DNA from: UBA5336 sp039198685
GTDB taxonomy: Bacteria; Pseudomonadota; Alphaproteobacteria; Caulobacterales; Hyphomonadaceae
DNA: 21,099 bases
NCBI GenBank assembly: GCA_039198685.1
Contig: JBCCTK010000043.1
Coordinates: 1 to 21,099, forward strand
Direction of reading: 5' to 3'
Shown: positions 1-7,792 of the stretch, piece after piece
Numbering within the stretch: position 1 is the stretch's first letter
Layout of the letters: each line of letters starts with the position of its first letter
Notes under the pieces: generated by a model
Database searches by the model: none
Seen by the model: the letters and a program-made list of their open reading frames with translations, nothing else
What the model was told of the DNA's origin: nothing
Position numbers and translations under genes: made by a program

Positions 1-125
1 CCAACCGCCAACCACCACCCCCCTTCGTGAACAATGAAGAGCGCGGCAGGAATCAGCACCACGGCAGTAATCAACCTAAGCGCAAGCTCACTTCGGCTTC
101 GCCCGCTGGCCGCGCCTTCCGCCAT
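1..125 (-). CDS. cdsA: Phosphatidate cytidylyltransferase (CDP-diglyceride synthase), N-terminal fragment
   Basis: CdsA makes CDP-diacylglycerol from phosphatidate and CTP in the inner membrane, the entry step to phospholipid synthesis. Only the first 41 codons are present; the gene runs off the left edge, so this is a window truncation. I translated it by hand from the ATG at 125. After a short polar start it reads LRLITAVVLIPAALFIVHEG, then a tryptophan pair (GGWW), the usual first membrane helix of CdsA. The ATG lies 4 bp after the uppS stop codon. The uppS-cdsA order is the common proteobacterial one, which supports the call. The catalytic C-terminal signature is outside the window. Confidence 0.85.
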   Translation of the reverse strand, partial: MAEGAASGRSRSELALRLITAVVLIPAALFIVHEGGWWLAV

Positions 126-129
126 GGTC

Positions 130-891
130 CTAGGTCGCTCCGGCGCTAACCGCTCCATAGCGGCGCTCGCGGCGGGCGAACTCTTCGACGGCATCGCCCA
201 GAGCCTGTGCACCAAAGTCGGGCCACAAAACATCTGTAAACACCAATTCAGCATAGGCACACTGCCAGAGCAGGAAGTTGGACAACCGTCTTTCCCCGCT
301 TGTTCGGATCAGTAAATCAGGATCCGGAAGGTCATGGGTGTCGAGCTTGGCAGCGATGTGCTGATCTGTAATCTGTTGCGGCATCAACAGCCCACTGGCC
401 ACATCATCGGCCAAGGCCTGTGTCGCACGCACCAACTCCTCGCGTCCCCCATAATTGAAGGCGACCGTCAGATGAAACTTACTGTTGCCGCGGGTTTCTT
501 GCTCAGACCGGTCAACCAGCTCGAGCAAGTCGTCGGGTAAATTATCCCGCGTTCCAGCCACGCGAACACGAACACCATCGCGCTTCAAACGGGCAAGGTC
601 GCGGCGAATGTAAGACCTCAGGAGCCCGAAAAGGGCATTTACTTCGCCGGCTGGCCGACGCCAATTCTCAGTGGAAAAGGAAAAGACTGTCAGATAACGT
701 ATACCCAGGTCGCCAGCGGCTTCAACGGTTCGGCGCAAGGCTTCCACACCTCGCTCATGACCAGCGCCCCTGGGCAAACCTCTCGCCTTCGCCCAGCGCC
801 CGTTTCCATCCATGATGATCGCAACATGTTGGGGCGCGGCGTCACGGGTTCCGCCTTGTGGAACCGGGCCAGGAGCCGGCTGGGTGGACAT
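130..891 (-). CDS. uppS: Undecaprenyl diphosphate synthase (cis-prenyltransferase)
   Basis: UppS condenses isopentenyl diphosphates onto farnesyl diphosphate to make the C55 carrier lipid for peptidoglycan and surface polysaccharides. The 253-residue protein has the family signature HVAIIMDGNGRWA (residues 22-34), with catalytic Asp28. It also has the FSFSTENW segment and the C-terminal RTSGERRLSNFLLWQ motif that binds the diphosphate of isopentenyl diphosphate. Length is normal. I use the ATG at 891, which overlaps the frr stop codon as TGATG; an in-frame TTG one codon earlier is less likely. The first 20 residues (Pro/Gly/Gln-rich) precede the conserved fold. The tight junction implies translation coupled to frr. 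Confidence 0.97.
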   Translation of the reverse strand: MSTQPAPGPVPQGGTRDAAPQHVAIIMDGNGRWAKARGLPRGAGHERGVEALRRTVEAAGDLGIRYLTVFSFSTENWRRPAGEVNALFGLLRSYIRRDLARLKRDGVRVRVAGTRDNLPDDLLELVDRSEQETRGNSKFHLTVAFNYGGREELVRATQALADDVASGLLMPQQITDQHIAAKLDTHDLPDPDLLIRTSGERRLSNFLLWQCAYAELVFTDVLWPDFGAQALGDAVEEFARRERRYGAVSAGAT

Positions 892-1445
892 CAAACCTGC
901 ATGATCTCCGCTTCTTTTCCTTTAAGCGCATCATCAATGCGCGAGATGTGCTGGTCTGTCAGTTTTTGAACATCATCGGACAACGACCGCTGTTCGTCCT
1001 CACTGATCTCGCCGTCTTTCTCCATTTTCTTAAGCCCGTCCATGCCATCGCGGCGTACGTTGCGAACCGCGACACGTGCTTGCTCCGCATATTTGCCAGC
1101 AATTTTGGTCAGGTCGCGGCGGCGCTCTTCATTGAGGGGCGGAATTGGTATCCGGAGGTTTGTTCCGTCGACAACAGGATTGAGTCCCAAGCCAGAGTCG
1201 CGAATGGCCTTGTCTGCAGCGCCAACAAGGCTTTTGTCCCAAATATTCACAGCCAGCATTCGCGAATCGGGCACAGAGACCGAACCAACCTGATTGAGGG
1301 GCACCGTGCTGCCATAGGCGGGCACCATGACGCTATCGAGCAGGTTGACCGATGCGCGGCCAGTGCGCAGGCCCGCAAACTCCTCGGATAGTGAATTTAA
1401 AGCACCGTCCATGCGGCGCTCAAGGTCTTTAAGGTCAAAGCTCAT
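891..1445 (-). CDS. frr: Ribosome recycling factor
   Basis: RRF works with EF-G to split the post-termination ribosome and free mRNA and tRNA. The 184-residue protein is the standard length. It shows the conserved N-terminal helix (MDGALNSLSEEFAGLRTGRAS), the PVVDGTNLRIPIPPLNEERRR region and the KKMEKDGEISEDE segment, all typical of bacterial RRF. The ATG at 1445 overlaps the pyrH TGA stop as ATGA, and AAGGTG lies 5 nt upstream as ribosome binding site. The pyrH-frr order is near universal in Proteobacteria. Confidence 0.98.
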   Translation of the reverse strand: MSFDLKDLERRMDGALNSLSEEFAGLRTGRASVNLLDSVMVPAYGSTVPLNQVGSVSVPDSRMLAVNIWDKSLVGAADKAIRDSGLGLNPVVDGTNLRIPIPPLNEERRRDLTKIAGKYAEQARVAVRNVRRDGMDGLKKMEKDGEISEDEQRSLSDDVQKLTDQHISRIDDALKGKEAEIMQV

Positions 1446-2200
1446 GGTGTCACCTTGGGTTGGTTCTTGATGACTGTATAGGTTCCCCGCCCATGAATCA
1501 CATCCTGAAGTGCGCCTTCCTGGCGTAGTGAAAACACCACAATTGGAATATTCACATCCCTTAGAAGACTAACAGCGGAGGCATCCATGACACGCAGGTC
1601 TCGCGCGAGAACATCTTGATACGCGAGTTCGTCATAGCGTTTTGCGTCCGCATGGGTCTTAGGATCAGCACTGTAGACGCCATCGACCTGCGTGCCCTTC
1701 AGCATGGCGTCACAGCCCATTTCGGCCGCCCGTAACGCGGCGCCTGTATCGGTAGTGAAAAATGGATTCCCCGTGCCCGCCGCGAATATCACCACGCGGC
1801 CCTTCTCCATATGCCGCGTTGCGCGCCGACGAATGTAGGGCTCGCAGACTGACTGCATTGGGATCGCAGACTGAACGCGCGTGTCGAGCCCCATTTTTTC
1901 CAAAGCACTCTGCATCGCCAGCGCATTCATGATCGTGGCCAGCATGCCCATACTATCAGCCTGGGAGCGTTCCATGCCCTGGGCGGCGCCAGCCAGGCCC
2001 CGGAAAATATTACCGCCGCCTATCACGAGACAAATCTCTGCTCCAGTCTCCTTGGCTCTCACAATTTCCCGGGCGAACTGTTCGCAAGTCGACATGTCGA
2101 TCCCGTATTCGGAACCGCCCATCAAAGCCTCACCGGACAATTTTAACAGCACCCGCTTGTATTTAAGCGGGGCATCCTCCTCGGCGAGCTGCGCTGTCAT
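1442..2200 (-). CDS. pyrH: UMP kinase (uridylate kinase)
   Basis: PyrH phosphorylates UMP to UDP in the cytoplasm, an essential step of pyrimidine nucleotide synthesis. It is a hexameric enzyme of the amino acid kinase fold, unrelated to eukaryotic UMP/CMP kinases. Motifs: KLSGEALMG (residues 20-28), GGGNIFRG (61-68), the DTGAALRAAEMGCDAMLKGT segment and VDGVYSADPK. I chose the ATG at 2200 (252 residues) because GGAG stands about 9 nt upstream and the start fits the family length. An in-frame GTG at 2269 would add 23 basic residues encoded partly by an inverted repeat, and is unlikely. It is separated from tsf by 105 bp and overlaps frr by 4 bp. Confidence 0.97.
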   Translation of the reverse strand: MTAQLAEEDAPLKYKRVLLKLSGEALMGGSEYGIDMSTCEQFAREIVRAKETGAEICLVIGGGNIFRGLAGAAQGMERSQADSMGMLATIMNALAMQSALEKMGLDTRVQSAIPMQSVCEPYIRRRATRHMEKGRVVIFAAGTGNPFFTTDTGAALRAAEMGCDAMLKGTQVDGVYSADPKTHADAKRYDELAYQDVLARDLRVMDASAVSLLRDVNIPIVVFSLRQEGALQDVIHGRGTYTVIKNQPKVTP

Positions 2201-2239
2201 CGGTTTGCTCCGGTTGATTTCCCTTGACCTAAAGGATTC

Positions 2240-2264
2240 CCGGCGCCCTGTCATGGGGCGCCGG
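2240..2264 (-). promoter_or_regulatory. Perfect 9-bp hairpin between tsf and pyrH
   Basis: Arms CCGGCGCCC (2240-2248) and GGGCGCCGG (2256-2264) are perfectly complementary around a 7-nt loop. The hairpin sits in the 105-bp gap after tsf and about 40 nt before the pyrH ATG. No T-run follows it in the direction of transcription (the next bases are GAATCCTTTAGG), so it does not look like a canonical intrinsic terminator. It could be an attenuator, an RNase processing site or a 3'-end stabiliser for the rpsB-tsf message. The structure is seen; the role is inference. Confidence 0.5.
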
Positions 2265-2305
2265 ATCACGGAAACACGTTTTTCAGGGCCCGTTGAAACC
2301 GCGCC

Positions 2306-3211
2306 TCAGCTGCCTTTGGAGAGCGAGGCGACTTCAGCGGCAAAATCATCTTCTTCTTTTTCGATCCCTTCACCCAGGGCGAAGCGAACAAAACCGACGA
2401 GTTCCGCGCCGCTATCTTTAAGAAAAGCGCCCACAGTTTTGTCTGGATCCATGACAAAAGGCTGCTCAACGAGGACAACTTCCTTATAGAACTTTTTCAT
2501 CCGCCCTTCGATCATCTTCTCAATGACAGCGTCTGGCTTGCCGCTTTCACGGGCTTCATCCGTAAGCACGGTTTTCTCTCGCTCAACCAAAGCAGGGTCA
2601 AGTTCATCGGTGCTCGCGGCGGCTGGAGCGGTGGCTGCAACATGCATTGCAACTTTGCGGCCCACATCGCCAAGATCACCCTCACCATTGAGCGCAACGA
2701 GCACGCCGACCTTACCCATTCCGTCGGTTTCAGCGTTGTGGATGTAAGTCGCCACGGCGCCATCCGCCTTTAGCTGGGCTGTGCGACGCAGAGTCATGTT
2801 TTCCCCGATAGTCGCGATCATTCGAGTAATCATGTCTTCGACGGTGCCTTCGCCTTCGGGCGCAGCAGCTGATTTGACCGCCTCAATCGAACCCTCAGTG
2901 GTCAATGCCGTGGAAGCGATGCCAGCCAGCGCCGTCTGGAATTGCTCGTTGCGGGCCACGAAATCCGTTTCTGCATTCAGCTCAACGATCGCGCCCGTCT
3001 TGCCATCGTCAGACAGCTGGACTGCGACCAAGCCGTCTGCAGCTGTGCGGCCCGACTTCTTGGCAGCCTTCGAAAGGCCCTTTGCGCGCAGCCAATCAAC
3101 AGCTGCTTCCATATTACCCTCGCTCTCAACGAGGGCTTTTTTTGCATCCATCATGCCCGCGCCAGTTTTTTCGCGCAGGCTTTTAACGAGGGCGGCAGTG
3201 ATCTCAGCCAT
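2306..3211 (-). CDS. tsf: Translation elongation factor Ts
   Basis: EF-Ts is the nucleotide exchange factor that recharges EF-Tu with GTP. The 301-residue protein has the N-terminal UBA-like domain with LREKTGAGMMDAKKAL (residues 12-27) and the EF-Tu contact motif TDFVARN (82-88). The core and coiled-coil regions follow, ending in an acidic GIEKEEDDF tail region. Length is normal for the family. The ATG at 3211 is preceded by an AAGGA-type ribosome binding site. The gene lies 42 bp after rpsB, the standard partner, and is presumably transcribed from the rpsB promoter. Confidence 0.98.
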   Translation of the reverse strand: MAEITAALVKSLREKTGAGMMDAKKALVESEGNMEAAVDWLRAKGLSKAAKKSGRTAADGLVAVQLSDDGKTGAIVELNAETDFVARNEQFQTALAGIASTALTTEGSIEAVKSAAAPEGEGTVEDMITRMIATIGENMTLRRTAQLKADGAVATYIHNAETDGMGKVGVLVALNGEGDLGDVGRKVAMHVAATAPAAASTDELDPALVEREKTVLTDEARESGKPDAVIEKMIEGRMKKFYKEVVLVEQPFVMDPDKTVGAFLKDSGAELVGFVRFALGEGIEKEEDDFAAEVASLSKGS

Positions 3212-3253
3212 GGGATCGGTCTTTCCTTTAGGAGGATGAAGAGAGGCTTTTCG

Positions 3254-4111
3254 TCAAGATGTGGTTTCGCTTGGTGCTTCGCCTTCGGCGGTCACTTCGG
3301 TTGCAACCTCAGTTGCGGTCGTTTCTTCGAGCACCGCTGCGGCTTCTGCCGCAATGGCATCGGCTTCGGCAAGATCGCCCAAGTCTTCCAGATCGCCAAG
3401 ATCCATACCGAGATCTGCTGTCGATTCCGCAAGACCATCAACAACGGCATCGGCGATCAGATTGCAGTAGAGTGAAATCGCGCGGGCGGCATCGTCATTT
3501 CCAGGGAACGGAAAGTCGATGTCATCGGGATCACAATTGGTGTCGACAACAGCCACAACAGGAATGCCCAGTTTGCGTGCTTCCTTGACCGCAATCGCTT
3601 CCTTGTTCGTGTCGATCACGAACATCAGGTCTGGCCGGCCACCCATATCAGCAATGCCACCCAGGGCGCGATCCAGCTTTTCGCGCTCCCGCTCCAGGTT
3701 AAGAAGTTCTTTCTTGGTGAGGCCTTCGCCCCCTCCGCTCTCGAACATGGCCTGAAGTTCCTTCAGGCGCTTGATCGAATTAGAAACGGTTTCCCAATTG
3801 GTCAGCGTGCCACCAAGCCAGCGATGGTTGATGTAGTATTGCGCGCAGCGACCGGCAGCTTCTGCAATCGGTTCAGCGGCTTGGCGCTTTGTTCCGACAA
3901 AGAGCACGCGTCCACCCTTTGCCACCGTGTCGCGCACAAGGACCAGCGCTTGGTGCAGGAGGGGCACGGTTTTGGACAAATCCATAATGTGGATGTGCGA
4001 CCGCTCGCCATAGATGTAATGCCTCATCTTCGGGTTCCAGCGATGCGTCTGGTGTCCGAAGTGCACGCCAGCTTCCAGGAGCTGTCGCATCGTAAATTCA
4101 GGTACTGCCAT
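3254..4111 (-). CDS. rpsB: 30S ribosomal protein S2 with acidic C-terminal tail
   Basis: S2 binds late to the 30S head-body junction and is needed for S1 docking. The protein opens with MRQLLEAGVHFGHQTHRWNPKM and carries LFVGTKRQA-type and NHRWLGGTLTNW motifs and the GIPVVAVVDTNCDPDDIDFPFPGNDDA region, all diagnostic of S2. At 285 residues it is longer than the E. coli protein (about 240). The extra part, residues 231-285, has 16 Asp/Glu and no Lys or Arg and is rich in Ala and Thr. Such tails occur in alphaproteobacterial S2, but this one is of unknown function. The ATG at 4111 has GGAG about 8 nt upstream. A promoter and structured leader lie in the 149-bp gap before it. Confidence 0.98.
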   Translation of the reverse strand: MAVPEFTMRQLLEAGVHFGHQTHRWNPKMRHYIYGERSHIHIMDLSKTVPLLHQALVLVRDTVAKGGRVLFVGTKRQAAEPIAEAAGRCAQYYINHRWLGGTLTNWETVSNSIKRLKELQAMFESGGGEGLTKKELLNLEREREKLDRALGGIADMGGRPDLMFVIDTNKEAIAVKEARKLGIPVVAVVDTNCDPDDIDFPFPGNDDAARAISLYCNLIADAVVDGLAESTADLGMDLGDLEDLGDLAEADAIAAEAAAVLEETTATEVATEVTAEGEAPSETTS

Positions 4112-4140
4112 TTTACGTCTCCATCCGGTTGGCCGTCACG

Positions 4141-4199
4141 GGCGGAACAGGGGCCGCCAAACAGTGGCAGCCCTGCACCGGATGCGCCCGTGCACAGGG
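4141..4199 (-). promoter_or_regulatory. Structured 5' leader of rpsB (two hairpins)
   Basis: Two inverted repeats lie between the putative rpsB promoter and its start codon. One pairs 4171-4178 (CCCTGCAC) with 4190-4199 (GTGCACAGGG) with a 2-nt bulge. The other pairs GGCGG (4141-4145) with CCGCC (4154-4158) around an 8-nt loop. Autogenous control of rpsB-tsf by S2 through its leader is established in gammaproteobacteria; that this leader does the same is inference. No intrinsic terminator for the upstream dnaE was evident here. Confidence 0.4.
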
Positions 4200-4212
4200 G
4201 TTGAAGCGGGTG

Positions 4213-4240
4213 GCTATACACGTTTCCCGGCAGGGCGCAA
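4213..4240 (-). promoter_or_regulatory. Putative sigma-70-type promoter for rpsB-tsf
   Basis: On the minus strand TTGCGC (4240-4235) and TATAGC (4218-4213) are separated by 16 nt. They would start transcription near position 4206, giving a leader of about 95 nt before the rpsB ATG. The site lies just downstream of the dnaE stop codon, where a separate promoter for the abundant S2/EF-Ts products would be expected. It was found by eye and is not verified. Confidence 0.4.
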
Positions 4241-4260
4241 CCGCTCTACCGCAAGGTGCT

Positions 4261-7200
4261 TCAGGCGGCAATCACCTGGTCAACGCCAGAGGCCGATTTG
4301 AGCGCCTGGACAGCGCTAATGTCTGTGGGATAACGCCCCTCTAAGGCAAGCGTTACCAGCCGGCCATCATCGAGCGGAATTTGAATATGCAAGTCCCCCA
4401 ATTCTCCGCCGCGACGACCCTTCAGCGCTTGTGCAATGACGGCCAAGTCCCCAGGGTCCGCACCTGGTCCGAGACACACCGTCAGGGCAGTGCTTTTCTT
4501 CGAAAGGCGCGCGGCTGCAATGGGCTTTACAATCTCAGCTGCTAGTCGGATCTCGTCGCCATTGCGGCGTACACTCGTCGTGATGGCCACGGCATCGCCC
4601 TTGTTCAGCTTATCGCGCTCTTCGCTAAGGGTTTCGGGATATACCATAAGCTCCACTTGCCCCGTGGGATCTGACAATGTGAGGAAGGCAAATTTCCCAC
4701 CTTTACGGGCGGGTTTCTCAACACGGTCCAATACCACGCCGATCAGTTCCAGAGCCCGACCATCCTGTGCCCGCTCGGCGATTTCATGGGCCATGGTGAC
4801 CCGGTCGCGGTCGATACTCCCAAGTACGTCATCAAGCGGGTGACCAGAGAGGTAAAATCCGATTGCTCGGAACTCTTCTTCAAGCTTTTGCTGGCCATTC
4901 CAGGACTTGGCCTGCGGAAGAGGCGCGCGCACGCCGCACTCTTCTGCACCAAACAGGCCGCCTTGCCCGCCGGCTCTATCTTCAGCAGCGCGGTTCGCCT
5001 CGGATGCCAACACGGGGGCGGCGGCCAGGGCTCTCGCACGACTCGGCTCCAGCGCATCGAACGCGCCCGATTTAGAGAGTTGTTCAAACGCCTTCTTGTT
5101 GACTTGGCGAGGATCCACGCGCTCCGCAAATTCATGGAGGTTGCTGAACGGTTTGCCGCTATCACGCACGTGAACCAAGTGCTTCATAGCGTCCAAACCG
5201 ACCCCTTTAAGGGCACCCAACGCATATACCAATGCTCCGTCGCGAACATCGAAGTCCGCCGTTGATTGTGTCACATTCGGCGCAACAACCGGAATCTTCA
5301 AACGCTTGGTTTCCTGGAAAAAGGCGGCAAGCTTGTCAGTATTGTGGATATCCAGGCTCATGGATGCCGCAAGGAACTCCACAGGGAAGTGACACTTGAG
5401 GTATCCCGTATGGTACCCAATCGCGGCGTAGGCAGCGGCATGTGACTTGTTGAAGCCGTATCCGGCAAACTTTGCCATCGTATCGAAGATGGAGTTGGCG
5501 AGATCTGCGTCGATCCCTTTGAGCTCGGCCGCGCCGTCCACAAAGCGCACGCGCTGTTTATCCATCTCCTCTTTCTTCTTCTTGCCCATGGCCCGGCGCA
5601 GCAAGTCGGCCTCGCCGAGGGAGTAGCCCGCGATCTCCTGGGCCATCCGCATGACTTGTTCCTGGTACACGGGCACACCATAGGTCGCCTTGAGGATCGG
5701 CTCGAGATCGGGATGGTCATACCGGATGGTTTCCGGGTCTTCCTTACCCTGGACATAAACGGGAATGTTATCCATCGGACCGGGTCGATAGAGAGAGATG
5801 ATCGCAATAACGTCTTCTATATTGCCCGGCTGCACCTTGCGCAGGGTGTCACGCATACCCTGGCCTTCAAGCTGAAACACACCAAGCGTTTCTCCAGACG
5901 CCATCAAGGCATAGGTCGCGTCATCATCGAAGGTCCGCCACTTCGCGCACACGTCTCGTCCATCCCTGCGAATCAAATTTAGCGCACGCTCAATCACGGT
6001 CAGGGTTTTCAGACCAAGAAAGTCGAACTTTACCAGCCCTGCATTCTCAGCCCATTTCATATTGAACTGCGTTGCGGGCAGGTCCGAGCGTGGATCATCG
6101 TAAAGCGGCGCGATTTCCGTCAGCGCACGGTCTGCGATCACAACCCCGGCCGCATGGGTACCCGCCGAGCGCGGCAGACCCTCTAATTCCAAGGCGATAT
6201 CCAGAAGCGCGCCCACATTCTCATCCTGTTCGATTTCATCGTCGAATTTGGGCTCATTCGCGATCGCATCAGCCAACTTGGGCGGATTGGCTGGATCGAA
6301 GGGAATGAGCTTTGCAAGCCGGTCTACCTGGCCGTAAGGCATCTGCATTACCCGGCCGACATCACGCACCACGGCTTTGGCTTGGAGCGTGCCGAACGTG
6401 ATGATCATGGCTACGCTGTCGGCGCCATATTTGTCGCGCACGTAGCGGATCACCTCGCCGCGCCGTTCCTGGCAGAAATCGACATCAAAGTCCGGCATGG
6501 AGACCCGTTCCGGATTCAGGAAACGCTCGAAAAGAAGGTCAAAACGAAGGGGATCCAGATCCGTAATGAGCAAAGCCCAGGCAACAAGCGAACCCGCGCC
6601 CGATCCACGGCCGGGGCCGACGGGAATGCCTTGCTCCTTGGCCCAGGTGATGAAATCCGAAACGATCAGGAAGTAGCCTGGAAATCCCATCCGATCGATA
6701 ATGCCAAGTTCATATTCAAGACGTTCGGAATAAGCCTCGCGCGAAGCATAAAGGGCGTCTGCCGCCTCAAGCCGCGCATCCAATCCCGCTTTCGATTGTG
6801 CTCGAAGGGCGTCGATCTCCGACAGTCCACCCTTTGCAAAACTGGGAAGGATCGGCGCATGGCGCTCTGATTTAACTGCGCACCTGCGGGCGATTTCTGC
6901 CGTCGCTTCAACCGCTTCAGGAAGATCTGCGAACAGCGCGCCCATCTCTTCGGCTGTCTTGAGATACTGTTCTTGCGAGACGCGGGGCCGATCATCTTCT
7001 CCAAGATAGCGTCCATTTGCGATACACATCATCGCATCATGGGCACGAACATCCTTGGGTGCCATGAACCGCGCATCCTGGGTTGCCACAATGGGCAAGC
7101 CAATTTCGTAGGCCAGGTCTAGCAAGCCAGCCTCGATCTCGGCCTCACCAACCAGCCCGTGGCGCGTCAGCTCGACATAAAGGCGCCCTGGATAGGCTTT

Positions 7201-7674
7201 CGCAAGTGTCTCGAGCTCGCCGCGGGCTTCCTCGCGCCGACCAAAAGCCACGGCATCAGCAACCCGCCCTTCGGCGCCCCCGGTAAGCAGGATCAATCCC
7301 TCTGTCTGCTCCAGGATATGATGACGGGCGAGCTTGGGAATTCCATCATCAGCCTCAAGAAAGGCCTGCGATGAGAGATACATCAGACGCCGATAGCCAG
7401 CTTCATTCTGGGCATAAAGCGACAGTCTGTGACTCTGGCTTCGGTGCCCGCCCTCCCACACGTCAAAGCAACAGGCCACAATCGGCTGGATACCGACATC
7501 CGACAGCATTTCAGAAATTTCGAGCGCACCAAACAAATTATTGTGGTCCGTAACGGCCAGCGCCGGCATGGCTTGATCCACCGCCCAGCTTGCCAGTGCC
7601 TTCGGCGTGATCATGCTTTCGAGCAAACTGTAACTTGATCGAATGGCCAAGTGCACAAACGGCGAATCAGTCAT
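4261..7674 (-). CDS. dnaE: DNA polymerase III alpha subunit (replicative polymerase)
   Basis: DnaE is the catalytic subunit of the replisome. The 1137-residue protein has the full DnaE1 layout: N-terminal PHP domain (about residues 6-270), C-family polymerase palm, thumb and fingers, a helix-hairpin-helix region, an OB fold (about 970-1055) and a short C-terminal domain. The catalytic aspartates are visible: PDFDVDF (394-400, Asp397 and Asp399) and KFDFLGL (Asp551). A QGGLF pentapeptide (904-908) matches the internal sliding-clamp-binding motif. PHP metal-ligand positions are degraded (Ala10, Arg12, Cys69), as in E. coli, implying that proofreading relies on a separate epsilon subunit. I chose the ATG at 7674 because GGGAGG lies 6 nt upstream; an ATG 8 codons earlier lacks such a site. 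Confidence 0.98.
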   Translation of the reverse strand: MTDSPFVHLAIRSSYSLLESMITPKALASWAVDQAMPALAVTDHNNLFGALEISEMLSDVGIQPIVACCFDVWEGGHRSQSHRLSLYAQNEAGYRRLMYLSSQAFLEADDGIPKLARHHILEQTEGLILLTGGAEGRVADAVAFGRREEARGELETLAKAYPGRLYVELTRHGLVGEAEIEAGLLDLAYEIGLPIVATQDARFMAPKDVRAHDAMMCIANGRYLGEDDRPRVSQEQYLKTAEEMGALFADLPEAVEATAEIARRCAVKSERHAPILPSFAKGGLSEIDALRAQSKAGLDARLEAADALYASREAYSERLEYELGIIDRMGFPGYFLIVSDFITWAKEQGIPVGPGRGSGAGSLVAWALLITDLDPLRFDLLFERFLNPERVSMPDFDVDFCQERRGEVIRYVRDKYGADSVAMIITFGTLQAKAVVRDVGRVMQMPYGQVDRLAKLIPFDPANPPKLADAIANEPKFDDEIEQDENVGALLDIALELEGLPRSAGTHAAGVVIADRALTEIAPLYDDPRSDLPATQFNMKWAENAGLVKFDFLGLKTLTVIERALNLIRRDGRDVCAKWRTFDDDATYALMASGETLGVFQLEGQGMRDTLRKVQPGNIEDVIAIISLYRPGPMDNIPVYVQGKEDPETIRYDHPDLEPILKATYGVPVYQEQVMRMAQEIAGYSLGEADLLRRAMGKKKKEEMDKQRVRFVDGAAELKGIDADLANSIFDTMAKFAGYGFNKSHAAAYAAIGYHTGYLKCHFPVEFLAASMSLDIHNTDKLAAFFQETKRLKIPVVAPNVTQSTADFDVRDGALVYALGALKGVGLDAMKHLVHVRDSGKPFSNLHEFAERVDPRQVNKKAFEQLSKSGAFDALEPSRARALAAAPVLASEANRAAEDRAGGQGGLFGAEECGVRAPLPQAKSWNGQQKLEEEFRAIGFYLSGHPLDDVLGSIDRDRVTMAHEIAERAQDGRALELIGVVLDRVEKPARKGGKFAFLTLSDPTGQVELMVYPETLSEERDKLNKGDAVAITTSVRRNGDEIRLAAEIVKPIAAARLSKKSTALTVCLGPGADPGDLAVIAQALKGRRGGELGDLHIQIPLDDGRLVTLALEGRYPTDISAVQALKSASGVDQVIAA

Positions 7675-7735
7675 GGACACCCTCCCTAGCGCAGTCATTT
7701 TGACTCACACTCATCACAGGCTCAACGCACCGGTG

Positions 7736-7766
7736 AAAGCCGTTCTTCCGATGTTCCCATTGTCAA
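7736..7766 (-). promoter_or_regulatory. Possible promoter upstream of dnaE
   Basis: The 118-bp gap between lolD and dnaE contains a consensus -35 box, TTGACA, on the minus strand (7766-7761). The matching -10 is poor: with 17-nt spacing it is ACGGCT, with 19-nt spacing GGCTTT. A GANTC site (7702-7706), the target of the alphaproteobacterial CcrM methylase, lies between this element and the start codon. Low confidence; a single hexamer can occur by chance. Confidence 0.25.
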
Positions 7767-7792
7767 ACAGAATTTCAGCGCGTGAACGGTCT

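Noticed and set aside
1881..2489. Plus-strand open frame (202 codons) opposite pyrH and tsf
   Set aside because: Antisense to two clear genes and their gap; Ser-rich composition is typical of a shadow frame and no family features are visible.
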